A stretch of DNA of 48,275 bases, from contig WELB01000153.1 in the NCBI GenBank assembly GCA_009602725.1, positions 221,627 through 269,901 of the forward strand, written 5' to 3'. A model generated the notes under the pieces. It was not told the origin of the DNA and did no database searches. It was given only the letters and a program-made list of their open reading frames with translations. Made by a program: the position numbers and the translations under genes. The DNA comes from Spirogloea muscicola (Eukaryota > Streptophyta > Zygnematophyceae > Spirogloeales > Spirogloeaceae). Each line of letters opens with the position of its first letter. Position 1 is the first letter of the stretch. This document shows, in pieces, positions 24,267-34,518 of this stretch.

Positions 24267-24267
24267 N
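24267..24267. other. Single-N join
   Basis: One N lies exactly where PrimPol intron-like sequence meets minus-strand retroelement sequence. It probably marks a scaffold join of unknown length. Confidence 0.8.
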
Positions 24268-24740
24268 CCCCGTGCACGTCCACCGCCAAGGGGACGAACT
24301 CGTCGGCAGGTGGGTGATCGGAGTGCTTGGCCGCCTTGCAGCGAGCGGCCTTCGAGGCAGCGTGGCCGGCCCGCGAGGCAGAGAGCCCCAGGTTGGAGCG
24401 GTCGACCACATCGGTGGTGACTACATCGGCTATGATCCGCGCGCCACCTCCCGGCGTGGACGCCACCAGGTCCACACGACGCGTATGGTGTCCGTCAGAG
24501 GGGCAAGAGTGCGGGCCCCCTCAGGAGGGGTGCGCTTTCACGGCTGGAGCTGCTTGCCTGGGCCAATCAGTGGACATGCTTGGCTCGGTTCCCTTCGAGC
24601 CGGCACCTCGGGCTGGCCTGCCCCTCCGGCCATGTCATGCCACAGGGCGTCGACTACCCTACCACATCGTTAGGGCAGGTTTTAGTGGACTACTTCGGCT
24701 GTGACTTCAGGTTTTCGTGGACTCCGACAGCAGACAAGGT
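24268..24740 (-). mobile_element. Retroelement endonuclease-type C-terminal fragment
   Basis: Read on the minus strand the frame shows VDLVASTPGGG, RIIADVVTTDVVDRSN, then a lysine/alanine stretch and EFVPLAVDVHG before the N. It matches RRVDVVG...DVVLTDS...FYPLAMDIHG in the 29-kb copy. Upstream the frame is broken. Confidence 0.65.
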
Positions 24741-25444
24741 CTTGCAGAGGGGCCCATGGCTGTGAAGCGCCAGGCTGAGGAGGAAGGACGAGAGGAGGAC
24801 CCTTCCAGTAGAGGGCAATAACTGAGACTGCCCAGCCTACAACAGAAAACGAATATACTTCGAAGCGCCGGGAAGGCGCTATAGCGTACAGCGACTCGAG
24901 TCCAAAAATAACCGAAGGACCGGATGGACCGGGGGACTGAAGGACTGAAGGACTGAAGGACGAGGTTCTTGACGGGCCGGAGAGTGCAGAAAGGCTCTTC
25001 TGAAGGGACCCATGGCTGCGAAGCGCCAGGCTGAGAGAATGGACTGTAAATTGAGCGACGGAGGGCCTGAGTGGGCAAGTACAACGGCAAGCACATCGAC
25101 AGGTGTACAGGCTGAGGGTCCGAGAAGGAGATCAAGGTTAAGGCGCTCACGGTCGGAGTGCGGCGCGTCGTCGAGCAGGCGCCGCGCCGCGCGGCCGCCG
25201 TTGGCCGCGCCGTTAGCTGCGCCATTAGCCGCGGCGGCGGCGGCGGCGAGCAGGAGGGCGGCGGCGACGGCGGCGCGCAGCAGCAGCGGTGCCGTTAGCG
25301 GCACCATGGCGGCGGCGGCGGCAAGTGGGGGTCCTCGATGTGCGCGCTCTTCTTTTTTGCGGCTCCGAGTGGGGAGGTCGAGAGTTCGACTCCCAGCGCC
25401 GCCCGGCCAAAGGGGAGGGGGGGAGGGCTGGGCTGGCAACAGCA
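24741..25444. other. Non-genic or unidentified; short tandem repeat and signal-like frame
   Basis: It contains an 8-base tandem repeat (GGACTGAA, 3.5 copies, about 24935-24961) and two related copies of a stretch around CCATGGCTG(T/C)GAAGCGCCAG (24755 and 25009). A minus-strand frame starting near 25309 begins with a hydrophobic alanine-rich segment (MVPLTAPLLLRAAVAAALLL) and could be a signal-peptide exon, but nothing downstream was recognised and the composition is GC-driven. Confidence 0.3.
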
Positions 25445-25985
25445 TCGGGGTGCGAATCAGAGATGCTAGGCTCCTGGAAGTGGGTTCCCTGGCCGGAGCC
25501 GGAGGCAGCAGCAAGGGCTCTGCCGGCACGAAGGTGCAGCGCGCGGGTCATAGACCTCTGCAGCGAGACGGCCAGGCGCATACGGTACACTTGCGCCAGC
25601 GACTCAGCTGCAGGATAGTCCACCGGCTCCCCGTGGGAGCGACGGGCGATGGCGTGGCGGGCGAGCTGGTTGAGCAGCTCGAGCCACCGAGCGCCCAGCG
25701 CCCCATGAGTGTCAATGGCCAACGGGAAGAACTCGTCTTCCCGCGGATGGTCGGCGTACTTGAGCTCTTTGGCCCGAGCGGCGCAGGCGACCGCATACCC
25801 AGCGTCAGCGGAGGGGGGTGGCAGGAAAGCGGAGTTGGGCCGGCTGCCGGCTCGCGCTTTGCGGAAGGGGAAAATGCGTGTATATTAAGAGATGGGGAGG
25901 CCATGTGTGGCCAAGTACAAAGGCAAGCACATTGGACAAATGTACGTCACCTGCTGCTAAGCTGACCCGCTCAGTAACCACGAGT
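25445..25985 (-). mobile_element. Retroelement 3' UTR followed by a truncated C-terminal fragment
   Basis: On the minus strand, 25985-25865 is a 3' UTR closely matching 41310-41405 on the plus strand (GTGCTTGCCTTTGTAC block). It is followed directly by a C-terminal region (FPLAIDTHG, then RMRLAVSLQRSMTRALH, then RAGRALAAASG). Again a truncated copy sits behind the 3' end of another. Confidence 0.65.
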
Positions 25986-26143
25986 CAGCACATAGAGGTC
26001 GCTAGCTGACGCTCGAATACCGGACGGCAATTGACTAGCTCTTGTGCCAGCAGGAAGGGGGGCGGTGGAGTTGTGCTGCAGCGCTGCGCGCCGAGCGCCA
26101 TCCTGGCACTCCGGCCGCCGTCGCCATGTGGCTCCAATCAAGT

Positions 26144-26262
26144 CGTGCCACGTTTAGCAGCAGTCAAGGGCAGAACGTTGACTGTGCTGCCACTCGCTCA
26201 AAGTTCCATCGTGCCAGCACTCAGCGGCAGTCGAGGGCAGAACGTTGACCGTGCTGCCACTT
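26144..26262 (+). repeat. Two-unit tandem repeat, about 66 bp
   Basis: Both units start CGTGCCA and contain GGGCAGAACGTTGAC(C/T)GTGC. No gene is attached. Confidence 0.6.
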
Positions 26263-27270
26263 GTCACCACATGATCCCGGCGTCACTCCGCGGAGCAGCC
26301 AACTAGAATTCTGGAGAAAATGCTCATGGGGGTGGCCTTGACTGTCGACACCAGCTTGCCGTGGTGTACTCCGTTGCCGAGGGAGTGTCCTGTAAGCTTT
26401 TGTTGCAGACGCTGGCCATCGTAATCAATCCCTGTTCACGTGAGACTTTGGTAGTCTAAGCAACGGAGTATCCATCAATTGAAGCTCCATCAGTGCCACT
26501 GAAGCAGTCAGCCAATGCTCGATGACGGCGACTGTCACTTACTATTTCTGCATCGATGCATGAAATTTCCACCTGCTATGCCCTGGTAGCTCCTCACGAG
26601 GCTGCTAAGGGTGCATGCAAGACAGGATCTGAAATTCGCAGGAGGATTACCTCAGATAGCGAACATATGTCATCCAATTATTCCGACACTGCTGTACATT
26701 GAAGAGCTCTTTTACCTGGCAGGTCTGCAGTAGTGTTAGCATTTAAGCAAAGCCATTTCTGCGTGGACGTTCGAGTGCATGTTACACACAGACACAGCGC
26801 CAGGCACAGCGACAAAGCTTTAGAGTCATAGAACGGTGATGCCTCATTGAAAAGTGTGTTGAAGAGGAAGATAGGATTGCCAGGCACACTCAACTCCTGG
26901 AAACATCATGATAGTGTCAGAATAACAGGCACAGCAGCAAGTTGAAGTGTGCAGCAGACAGAAGCTGTAACGAAGTTACGTGGCCGAGAGATGGACGACG
27001 GTGGGAAAGATGGCTTGACGGCGATACGGTGATCGGAGCCACCTCACTAGCCGGGCAAGGGCGCGCGTCATTTAATAAGGCGGCAGCGCATTTGAAAAGT
27101 GCGACACCAACATAGGCGCAACTCAGAATGACAGTGCGCGAGGGCAGCAATGGCGCAGTGAAGAATCTGGCTTTTCACAGCCCACGACACCTCTGGATGA
27201 GCTTCCTGAGAATCACACCTGATGGCTTGATATGAATGTATGGTGGCCTCTATATGGCAACTGCTCTGCA
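26263..27270. other. Intergenic, nothing recognised
   Basis: Reading frames are short on both strands, with no recognisable motif, RNA gene or repeat. Confidence 0.4.
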
Positions 27271-27279
27271 ATCCGAAGA

Positions 27280-28075
27280 ACATCAGACAAGGCGAGTGAA
27301 GCTTGGAACGTACACACGAGGTCAAGTTGGAACCGGTTGCCAATCCTAGAGGGCATGTTCCTGTGAGTTGATTGCCTTAGCGGTACCTTGCACAACATGT
27401 ACAAGATGTTGTCATTTAAGACCCAGTGACACTGTTATGCAGGTTGTCAAAAGTGCAGGATATACCAGCTTGTCATGGCTGCCTGCCAACCAAATGCTTT
27501 GGTACTGCGAGCAGGGAGATATGGAGAGCAGTGCATTACAAGCATGATCCGTCAGGTCGCCACTTGAGGCGGCGATGCTCCCATTGAGGTTTGCATTCAC
27601 AAAGCCTCTGTGAATGCACGGGTTGGCTGCACTTGCATCAATCCACGTCGAGGGACGACAAATGTCTGCTGAGCTTGTCAAGTGCCCTGAGTGAATCAAG
27701 GAGACTCCGTGCTAGACTACTGCCACCAAGAGCCTGGTGGTGACGATAAGAGACCAGCATCGTCCTGAAAGGGGTGTGCTGCCCATGGACGTCACCGGGC
27801 CTTGGTCGCCGTGCCTACACTTTGTGGCGGTACAAAGTCGTAGACCTGCATGTGACTATACCTACAGTCACACACAGCGAGATGACGCGATTGTAGCATA
27901 CGTCGCACAGCATGCCGTACCAGTCGCAGTTGCCACCGTCTGATTTGCAGCCGGCGCAGGGGTTTGGGCCCCGCCCAACTCGACAGAATTGGCGGGGTGA
28001 GCTCGGGGGCCTGGACATCCTGCAGCGCCGCCACTGCGAGTGCGCTCTCGGAGGCTCACCTCAGGAGCATGCGGC
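27280..28075 (-). pseudogene. Decayed LRR protein gene (LRRNT and LRR remnants)
   Basis: The minus strand at about 28060-27870 encodes an LRRNT: ALAVAALQDVQAPELTPPI, SSW, then PNPC and CDWYGMLCD...RVISL. The frame shifts once near 27965 within the GGGGCCCAAACCCC run. Further on, an LRR (NANLNGSIAASSGDLT, near 27580) and another (NQLTGTCPLGLATGSNLTS, near 27340) appear in short frames next to possible splice sites. No kinase or transmembrane part is attached. It is probably the start of a second type of LRR gene, possibly related to the LRR segment at 30-32.6 kb but on the opposite strand. Confidence 0.5.
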
Positions 28076-29895
28076 GCCGGCCGCAGCGTCTGCTATCTTT
28101 TGCTTATGTATGGCTTTTTCTTCCCCTCGCATCATTTATCAGATAAGGTCCTTCAGTTCTATCCAGCTTTTAATGACGGCGGCGGCGGCGGCGCCGCGGT
28201 GGCAGGCTGGGCTGCGTGAGGAGACGGCACGCGGCGCAGATGAAGTGAGATGGTGGCCAGTTTGAGCCAACATATCGTGAGGGGCGTGAGGGCGAACGAA
28301 TGGGGGTGTACGTCGTCGAGCAGTCTTCGCCCGGCAGGAGGCCCGCGAGGCTGGCGGCAACGGCGCCCGGGCCGCGCAGGCGGCGGAGGTCCGCGCAGGC
28401 GGCGGAGGGGGGGAAGCCGTTGGCAGTGCCGTTTAGCGGCGATACGTCCCTCGACTGTCTGCTACTTTGCCCTCTCGACGTTGCATGGCAGTCGACGCCC
28501 TGTGGCGTGACACCTGGCCTCCTGAGGGGAAACAGCCGGGGGGCAGGCTGGCCCGTGGGCCGTCGCGCTTCGGCTGACACGGGTAAAAAACCCAAAGAAA
28601 TGCGGCTGCTGACATTGAAGGATCGGCTGTAAACTGCCAGCCAGATGCATACAGGTGTTCATGACGGAGCCAAAGGCTAGGCAGACAGGGCGCCCTCAAT
28701 ACCCCGTGTCAGCAGTAGGAAGTCAGATGAGCTGAGGGGAGGAAGAGCAACCCCGCTGCGCAAACCAGAGGCTGCTGCAATGGCGCGACCAGCCCGGCGA
28801 TGCATGCAATCGCCTGGGACCGCTATAGGCACATAGATAAACGCATTCGGTAGCAGGAAACAAGACCCAAAGGCACCGAGCCACCGGGAAGGGCTGCACC
28901 CTGTTCCCGGCGCCGCTGGTCAGCTTGAGAGGCCAGCAGCGAAAGTAACGAGGTCCACCGACGCCCGTAACACCCATGGATGTCCATGGCAAGGGGGTAA
29001 AAGGCATCACCCGCCGGGTGGTCCTTGGACTTGTGCAACTTCTTCTGTTTGGCCACCTTCACGGCATAGCCGGTCTCAGGAGTAATGGGGCCCTTCGTCC
29101 GGAAGCTGTCGGTTAGGACGACGTCCATGAGGAGCCGCTTGCCACCTCCCAGGGGGACGCCAACCACATCGACACGCCTCGTCCGAGGGACCCCGTCGCG
29201 GAGTTGGACGGGCATCATCCCGGTGCTCTCAAACGCCACTTGACATCCCGCTTCCTTGACGATGCCATACATGGCGTCACGTAAGACGTTGTGGGTGCGC
29301 TCACCGCCTTTGGCAGACCTGAGCATGTGGTCACCCATGAGCAATGCATCATGCTCAATAAGCCCACATTCACATTGGGTCACCCCTGCCAAGCACAGGT
29401 ATGGTAAGCCAAGGCAGCGGTGCATAGCATCACAGAACAAAGCATTTTCTGTCCGCAAGCCCGCATGCTAAGGCAAAGCGCGGAGCCACTCAGACGCTCC
29501 CAAAGACGAAACAGATAGGAGCCGAGCCTGGCCTCGAGCACCCCTTGAAGGAGACCGGAGATGCTCCAGTGGTTGCTTGCTGCAGCACGGGAAAACCGCG
29601 GTTGAGCCTTAACTTCAGAAACGTCAGCCCAGGCAGCAAAACTAACAGGCTCATTCACCAGAGGCGGGTATGCGGCGAAGAGGTCCTGTTGGCATGCTTT
29701 GAGAGTTACTTGGAAAGGCAGACTCCCTTGAACCACGTTACTGATGTGAGGCGCCAATACACGTTGTTGCTCAAGGAGGGATCGTCCAGATATGGACGAA
29801 GCCACTTGAGCCCAGCAGCCTAGGTACGCTGGTCTGCAGTGGACCAAGGGGCGACAACCAAGCCCACCGTGGCGAATGGACAGTATACATTGCAC

Positions 29896-29929
29896 CAGTG
29901 CTGCTGGAGACTGCTCTAGGTGGGTGAGC
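29896..29929. repeat. 34-bp direct repeat, left copy
   Basis: Identical to 32584-32617. The sequence belongs to the retroelement and joins its two halves; the copies bracket the LRR insert exactly, as a target-site duplication would. Confidence 0.85.
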
Positions 29930-29993
29930 GGTCGGTCGTGCCTTATGCTTACTCTCTCCCTGACTCACACTCTGTCATACAATGCTGCGCCAG

Positions 29994-32583
29994 GGATCTG
30001 AGCTACAACCGGCTGACAGGAGCAATCCCCTCCGCCATTGGCAATTGCACCAATCTCTATTCTATGTGCGCACTCAGGCTCTGTTTGCTTCGCTCCATGC
30101 GCTGCTGTTCCTGTGCTTCTCTCCTCTGCTAGTGCCACGAGACCTCAAGACCTGAGGACACAAGGTAATGCAGTGTGCAAGTGTCACATGGTGCCTGCAG
30201 GTCATTGGACCACAACTTTCTAACGGGGAGCATCCCACAGGGCATTGGGCAGCTCCCTGGCCTGTACACGCTGTGAGTAGATTGCTTGCTAGGAGCCCAT
30301 CATGTTGTCAAGGCCAAAAGGCTCCAGCAAACACAACAAATTAATTTGCTCAGATGCATATGATGTCTTGTGCTGCAACCTTGTTCTCCTTTGTTTCAAC
30401 AGATAACTTCAGACAGCCCAATCGTGCGAAGCTGTGCCCATGCCTAGATTCTGAGCCTCCAAGCTCTTTGTCCACTTCATGACCGGTCACATCCTTGACT
30501 GTGGACCTTCTGTGCTCCCATTCGCAGCCAACTCTGCAGCAACAACCTCACGGGCAGCATACCGACCACCATCAGTCAGCTCTTGAGTGTCAATACTCTG
30601 TGAGTGCCGATTTCTTGCTCATGTTCACCATTGTGTTAGCCGCCTCACACAAGCTGGTGTTACTCATTATTGTGTTTGTGGCCTTAAGCTTGGCACCTTC
30701 AGTTGACGTACAATGATGCACCAGGTATCTCAACAACAACCGGCTGACAGGACAGATTCCCTCCGCCATCGGCGACCTCTCCAGTCTCGTCAATCTGTGC
30801 GCACTCAGGCTCTACACCTGTTGGTGGTGTGCTGCTGTGCAAGTGTTCCTCTTTTCTTTGTTATTGCATTGATGTCCGAGGACTGCAAGGCCATGCAAGG
30901 TGCCAAGGTCACGTGGGTGCCTGCAGGAACCTCGACAACAACTGGCTGACGGGGAGCATCCCACAAAGCATCGAGCAGCTCTCCCACCTGTACTCGCTGT
31001 GAGTCCTGTGAGGATCAACGTGGCCTTCCAGAGCAATTGCTTTTGTCAAGTCCAGAAAGCTGAATCAAAATGTTCTGCACATGTGCTCGTGATGCTTGAG
31101 CTGCGCCTTCTGTGGACATTTGCAGCAACAGCAACTTGCTGGGGTTGCTCGGGCAGCTCGGGCGTAAGAAGCTGCCCATGGCAAGAGCCTCAGCCTCTCA
31201 TGCTCCCTCTCCTATCCATGGTCACGTACTTGATGATGTGAAATGTTTGTTGCCTTTTGTAGCCATCTCTGCTGCAACAATCTCACGGGCAGCATACCGA
31301 CCACCATTGCACGACTCTCCAACCTCGTGAACCTGTGAGTGCCTCTAACCTCGCCTTTCTTGGCAGCCACCAGACGTAAGCTGATGATCCTCATCTTTGT
31401 GATCGTGGCCTCAGGCTTACCCACTCCCACTGTACGTGCACCAGGTATCTCAACAACAACCGGCTGACAGGACCAACTATCTCCACCATTGGCAATCTCA
31501 CCAGTCTCTCCCTTCTGTGCGCACTCGGGCTCTGCTGGCTTTGGTCAATGAGCGGCTGTTGCCTGTGCCTCTCTTCTCTGCTGCTGCTAGTGCTGTGAGG
31601 CCTGCCAAATGCGTGGCTATGCAAGGTGCACCTCTCACTTTGAGTGCCTGCAGGAATCTTGACCACAACTTCCTCTCTGGGAGCATCCCACAAAGCATTG
31701 GGCAGCTATCCGAGCTCACCTTGCTGTGAGTTCGTCTATGATGATTATTTGAACCTAAAAGGATTTAATCATCGTCTTCATAGTTGAAAGGAGCACACAC
31801 TTGTGCAGTTGCACAAGATGCTCTTTCTGCGTCCCTGTTCGCCTTCGCATCAGAACATAAGTTCTGTAGTTGCGTTGGCAGCTGAGTTGTGCAAGGGCTG
31901 TGCCCATGCGAAAAGTCTGAGCCCTCCCAAGCCCCCTGCCTTATCCGTGACCTGTCACACGCTTGCGTGGACCATTTGCGCTCCCATCTGCAGCCATGCA
32001 TGCTGCAACAATCTCACGGGCAGCATACCGACCATCATCGCAAATCTCTCTAAGCTCGTCATCCTGTGAGTGGCTCTTTCTTTCTACATCTACTGAGACA
32101 GCTAGTACGTGGTCACCATACATCTTGACCATAGCTAAACATCAGCTCCCAGTCCAACCTGTGCTTCTGCTGGTTAGATTTGACCCTAGGCCACTTTGAC
32201 TAAATCTCTGGCACCTGGACAGGATTCTGGACTACAATGATCTCAGTGGCGCCCCACTTATCCTAGACATTCCGAATGCGCTCGAGATATAGTAAGTATG
32301 AACTTTTGCATGAGGAATTTGTGCGACGCTGCAGCTCTAGACGATCATGACCGGCATAACAGTTATAGAGCATCGCATACACCAAGAAGGACGTTGACAA
32401 GCCCATCAACCAGAATGACTGTTGCACCTGGAACTAGCCAGCTCATTCTTGTGTTCAGAATGATGAGATACTTATAAGACTTGGTGTGCCTTGATATTGC
32501 AGTCAATTCGCGCACAATAAGCTAAGTGGCCGTATCACCACGTTCAAAAATAGAGCCTGTGAATTCTTGCAAGTCATGTATGA
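29994..32583 (+). CDS. Plant-type LRR protein gene segment: 11 LRR exons, both ends missing
   Basis: Nine 72-base exons each encode one 24-residue LRR: 29994-30065, 30201-30272, 30528-30599, 30725-30796, 30927-30998, 31263-31334, 31445-31516, 31654-31725 and 31994-32065. A 69-base exon (32223-32291) and a final truncated exon (from 32503) follow. Every intron is phase 2 with an AG acceptor and a GTGAGT, GTGCGC or GTAAGT donor, as in land-plant LRR genes. Typical repeats are NNNRLTGQIPSAIGDLSSL and CCNNLTGSIPTTIARLSNL. Exons fall into three repeating types. No start, signal peptide, transmembrane or kinase part is present. The segment ends abruptly at the 34-bp repeat inside the retroelement. 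The frame is open throughout, so decay is recent, or the piece is expressed as part of something not visible here. Confidence 0.72.
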
Positions 32584-32617
32584 CAGTGCTGCTGGAGACT
32601 GCTCTAGGTGGGTGAGC
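32584..32617. repeat. 34-bp direct repeat, right copy
   Basis: Identical partner of 29896-29929. Confidence 0.85.
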
Positions 32618-33574
32618 AATCAGATCAGCAAGCTGAAGCTTGACATCAATGGATGCATAGATAGCATCCAAGCTGACCGACGGCAGGACCGTACGCAGGA
32701 GGTAGCACGGCCGCTGTGCCACACTCCTGGTCAAAATGGCCACTGCCAACTGAGAGTCCCCAAGGCTGGGGAGCTATGGCAGGACCTGCAAGTATCCCTG
32801 GAGACGAGCAAGGACAGCACCCTTCGAGAAGGACGGGTTCCCCAAGTGGCACTCCCAAGATCCTCAAGCCGCCCTCTGGAGTCTGACAAGATGTCGGCAA
32901 CGAGGGGAAGAGGGAAAGAGGGATGCCAATGGGGGACCAGGCAGAGCACTTAGCCGGGCTGACCCCAAGCCCGATAAGCCGGAGCTGGTGCTGAAGCGTG
33001 CCAAAAGCTCGCAGCACCTCCTCTGGGGGGCCGAGGAGCGTGGTATCATCCTCATAGCTCGGGAGGAGAATGCCAGGGTGAGCGCTCGCCATCTTACGCA
33101 AAGCACGGTGATGCGCCAGAGCGAAGAGGAAACCACCCATTGGATCACCTTGGCGTGTCCCCGTCTTTGACTGCAGAACAGCCAAAGAAATCCCTGCCCC
33201 CCACAAAAATGCAGATGGCGAGCCATACATGCAGCGGAAGTGAGGGAGGAGGGCGGGAAAGTACTGCCTTAGCTCCTCGGCAATAACCTGCCGATCCACA
33301 GAGTTGAAGGCGTTCTGTACGTCCACGCTCAAGGCCGGCCAAAGGGGGTTGACATCTAGTGCCGCTCGTACCCCGTCCACCAGGGGTACGAGCACGCATC
33401 CCAGCCCCAAACTGGTGGCGTTGGAAGTGCGCCTGGGCATCGTCCTGCATCTGCATGATCAGCACGGATAGACGGCGCGCGTACGGCGGCGCCGGTGACA
33501 CACAGGGGCGCCGTTCGCGGCGTCAAAAGGCGGGCCGGCAGCTTCCCCCCTCCTCGCCCGGGGGGGCGCCGCCA

Positions 33575-33698
33575 CCCTCTTCCTCCCCTCAGCTCATCTG
33601 ACTTCCTACTGCTGACACGGGTACTAAGGACGCCCTGTCTGCCTAGCCTGTGGCTCCGTCATGAACACCTGTATGCATCTGGCTAATCTTTTCAGCCA
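33575..33698 (+). mobile_element. Retroelement 3' end abutting a telomeric tract
   Basis: It carries the family C-terminal tail (PPLSSSDFLLLTR) and the UTR with CACCTGTATGCATCTGGCT, as at 350-380, ending in a reduced GGCT...AGCC stem. Telomere-like repeats begin within about ten bases. Everything upstream of the C-terminus is truncated, and the piece faces the minus-strand element at 33500 back-to-back. Confidence 0.75.
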
Positions 33699-33702
33699 AA
33701 CC

Positions 33703-33950
33703 TTGAACCCTAACCCCTGAACCTAAACCCTAAACCCTAAACCCTAACCCCTAGACCCTGGACCCTGGACCCTAGACCCCAGACCCTGGACCCTAGACCC
33801 TAGACCCTGGACCCTAGATCCTCGACCCTGGACCCTGGACCCTAGACCCTGGACCCTAGACCCTAGACCCTGGACCCTAGACCCAAGACCCTACACCCTA
33901 GACCCAAGACCCTACATCCTAGACCTTAGACCCTAAACCCTAGACCCTAA
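33703..33950 (+). repeat. Interstitial telomeric repeat tract (CCCTAAA type)
   Basis: Uniform CCCTAAA units at 33722-33750 grade rightwards into CCCTAGA and CCCTGGA variants and then looser CCCTA-containing units. This is the C-rich strand of the plant telomere repeat (TTTAGGG). Confidence 0.9.
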
Positions 33951-33992
33951 GTCCAAACGTTATATATTACATATGGACCACATTTCCTTCAC

Positions 33993-34072
33993 GACGCTCT
34001 GGCCGAGTGGTCTAAGGCGCTGGATTTAGGCTCCAGTCCGCAAGGGCACGGGTTCAAATCCCGTGGGCGTCA
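33993..34072 (+). tRNA. tRNA-Leu (UAG anticodon)
   Basis: An 80-base tRNA. The acceptor stem is GACGCTC/GGGCGTC (one T-G pair), the discriminator is A, and the D arm has CCGAGTGGTCTAAGG. The anticodon stem is CTGGA/TCCAG with loop TTTAGGC (anticodon TAG at 34027-34029). A long variable arm, as in leucine tRNAs, is followed by T arm ACGGG-TTCAAAT-CCCGT. There is no intron and CCA is not encoded. It should read CUA and other CUN codons. Confidence 0.95.
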
Positions 34073-34510
34073 GCATTTCTTGGAACTTGTTTACAGTTGA
34101 TGGAACATCGATCTTTTGGCACGATGGTCATCGCATGCATGCGTCAGCATTTCTTGGAACTTGTTTATAGTTGATGGAACATCGATCTTTTGGCACGATG
34201 GTCATCGCATGCGGGCATGCCTCAGGTGAGGCTTTTAGAATTTGGCAGCAACGTGATTGTTGAGCGCGAGAGCTGTCGGATGCGGGCATACCTTTAGGTC
34301 GGTCGTTTTCAAAACTAAGGTTTCCTGGAAACTAAGCATTTCTTGGAACTTGTTTATAGTTGATGGAACACTGATCTTTTGGCACGATGGCCATCGCATG
34401 CGGGCATGCCTCAGGTGAGGCTTTTAGAATTTGGCAGCAACGTGATTGTTTAGCGCGAGAGCTGTCGGATGCGGGCATACCTTAGGTCGGTCGCTTTTAA
34501 AACGAGGGTT
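34067..34510 (+). repeat. Tandem repeat starting inside the tRNA 3' end
   Basis: A 74-bp unit (34067-34140) that starts with the last six tRNA bases (GCGTCA) is repeated at 34141. A longer 189-bp unit (34147-34335) is then repeated from 34336 to about 34510. All copies start GCATTTCTTGGAACTTGTTTA. Confidence 0.85.
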
Positions 34511-34518
34511 TCCAGATT

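Larger units (their letters stand above)
28620..33500 (-). mobile_element. Long non-LTR retroelement, interrupted by an LRR-gene segment
   Basis: Read on the minus strand, from about 33500: reverse transcriptase (ALSVDVQNAFNSVDR, then SKTGTRQGDPMGGFLFAL, LLPSYEDDTTLLG, RILGVPLG) down to about 32620. After the insert 29930-32583 the same element resumes at 29929 (LSIRHGGLGCRPL). It then shows a CxC zinc-binding start (TQCECG), GGERTHNVLRD, RRVDVVG...GGGKRLLMDVVLTD (PD-(D/E)XK-like, restriction-like endonuclease type) and the LLTRGY end. The catalytic box reads YEDD instead of the usual YADD. The 3' UTR stem-loop lies at about 28627-28645. The 5' part is missing beyond about 33500. Several frameshifts make it probably inactive. 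Confidence 0.8.

Noticed and set aside
24935-24961. GGACTGAA tandem repeat considered as a CRISPR-like or regulatory array
   Set aside because: It is a simple contiguous 8-base microsatellite with no spacers.
25355-25410. Possible tRNA (GCGGCTCCGAGTGG...GTTCGACTCCC)
   Set aside because: The T-arm stem does not pair and no anticodon stem of correct length can be drawn.
31126-31163. Extra LRR exon between two others (CAACAGCAACTTGCTGGGG after an AG)
   Set aside because: It is only 38 bases, would break the phase-2 pattern, and the matching introns of the other units have no counterpart.
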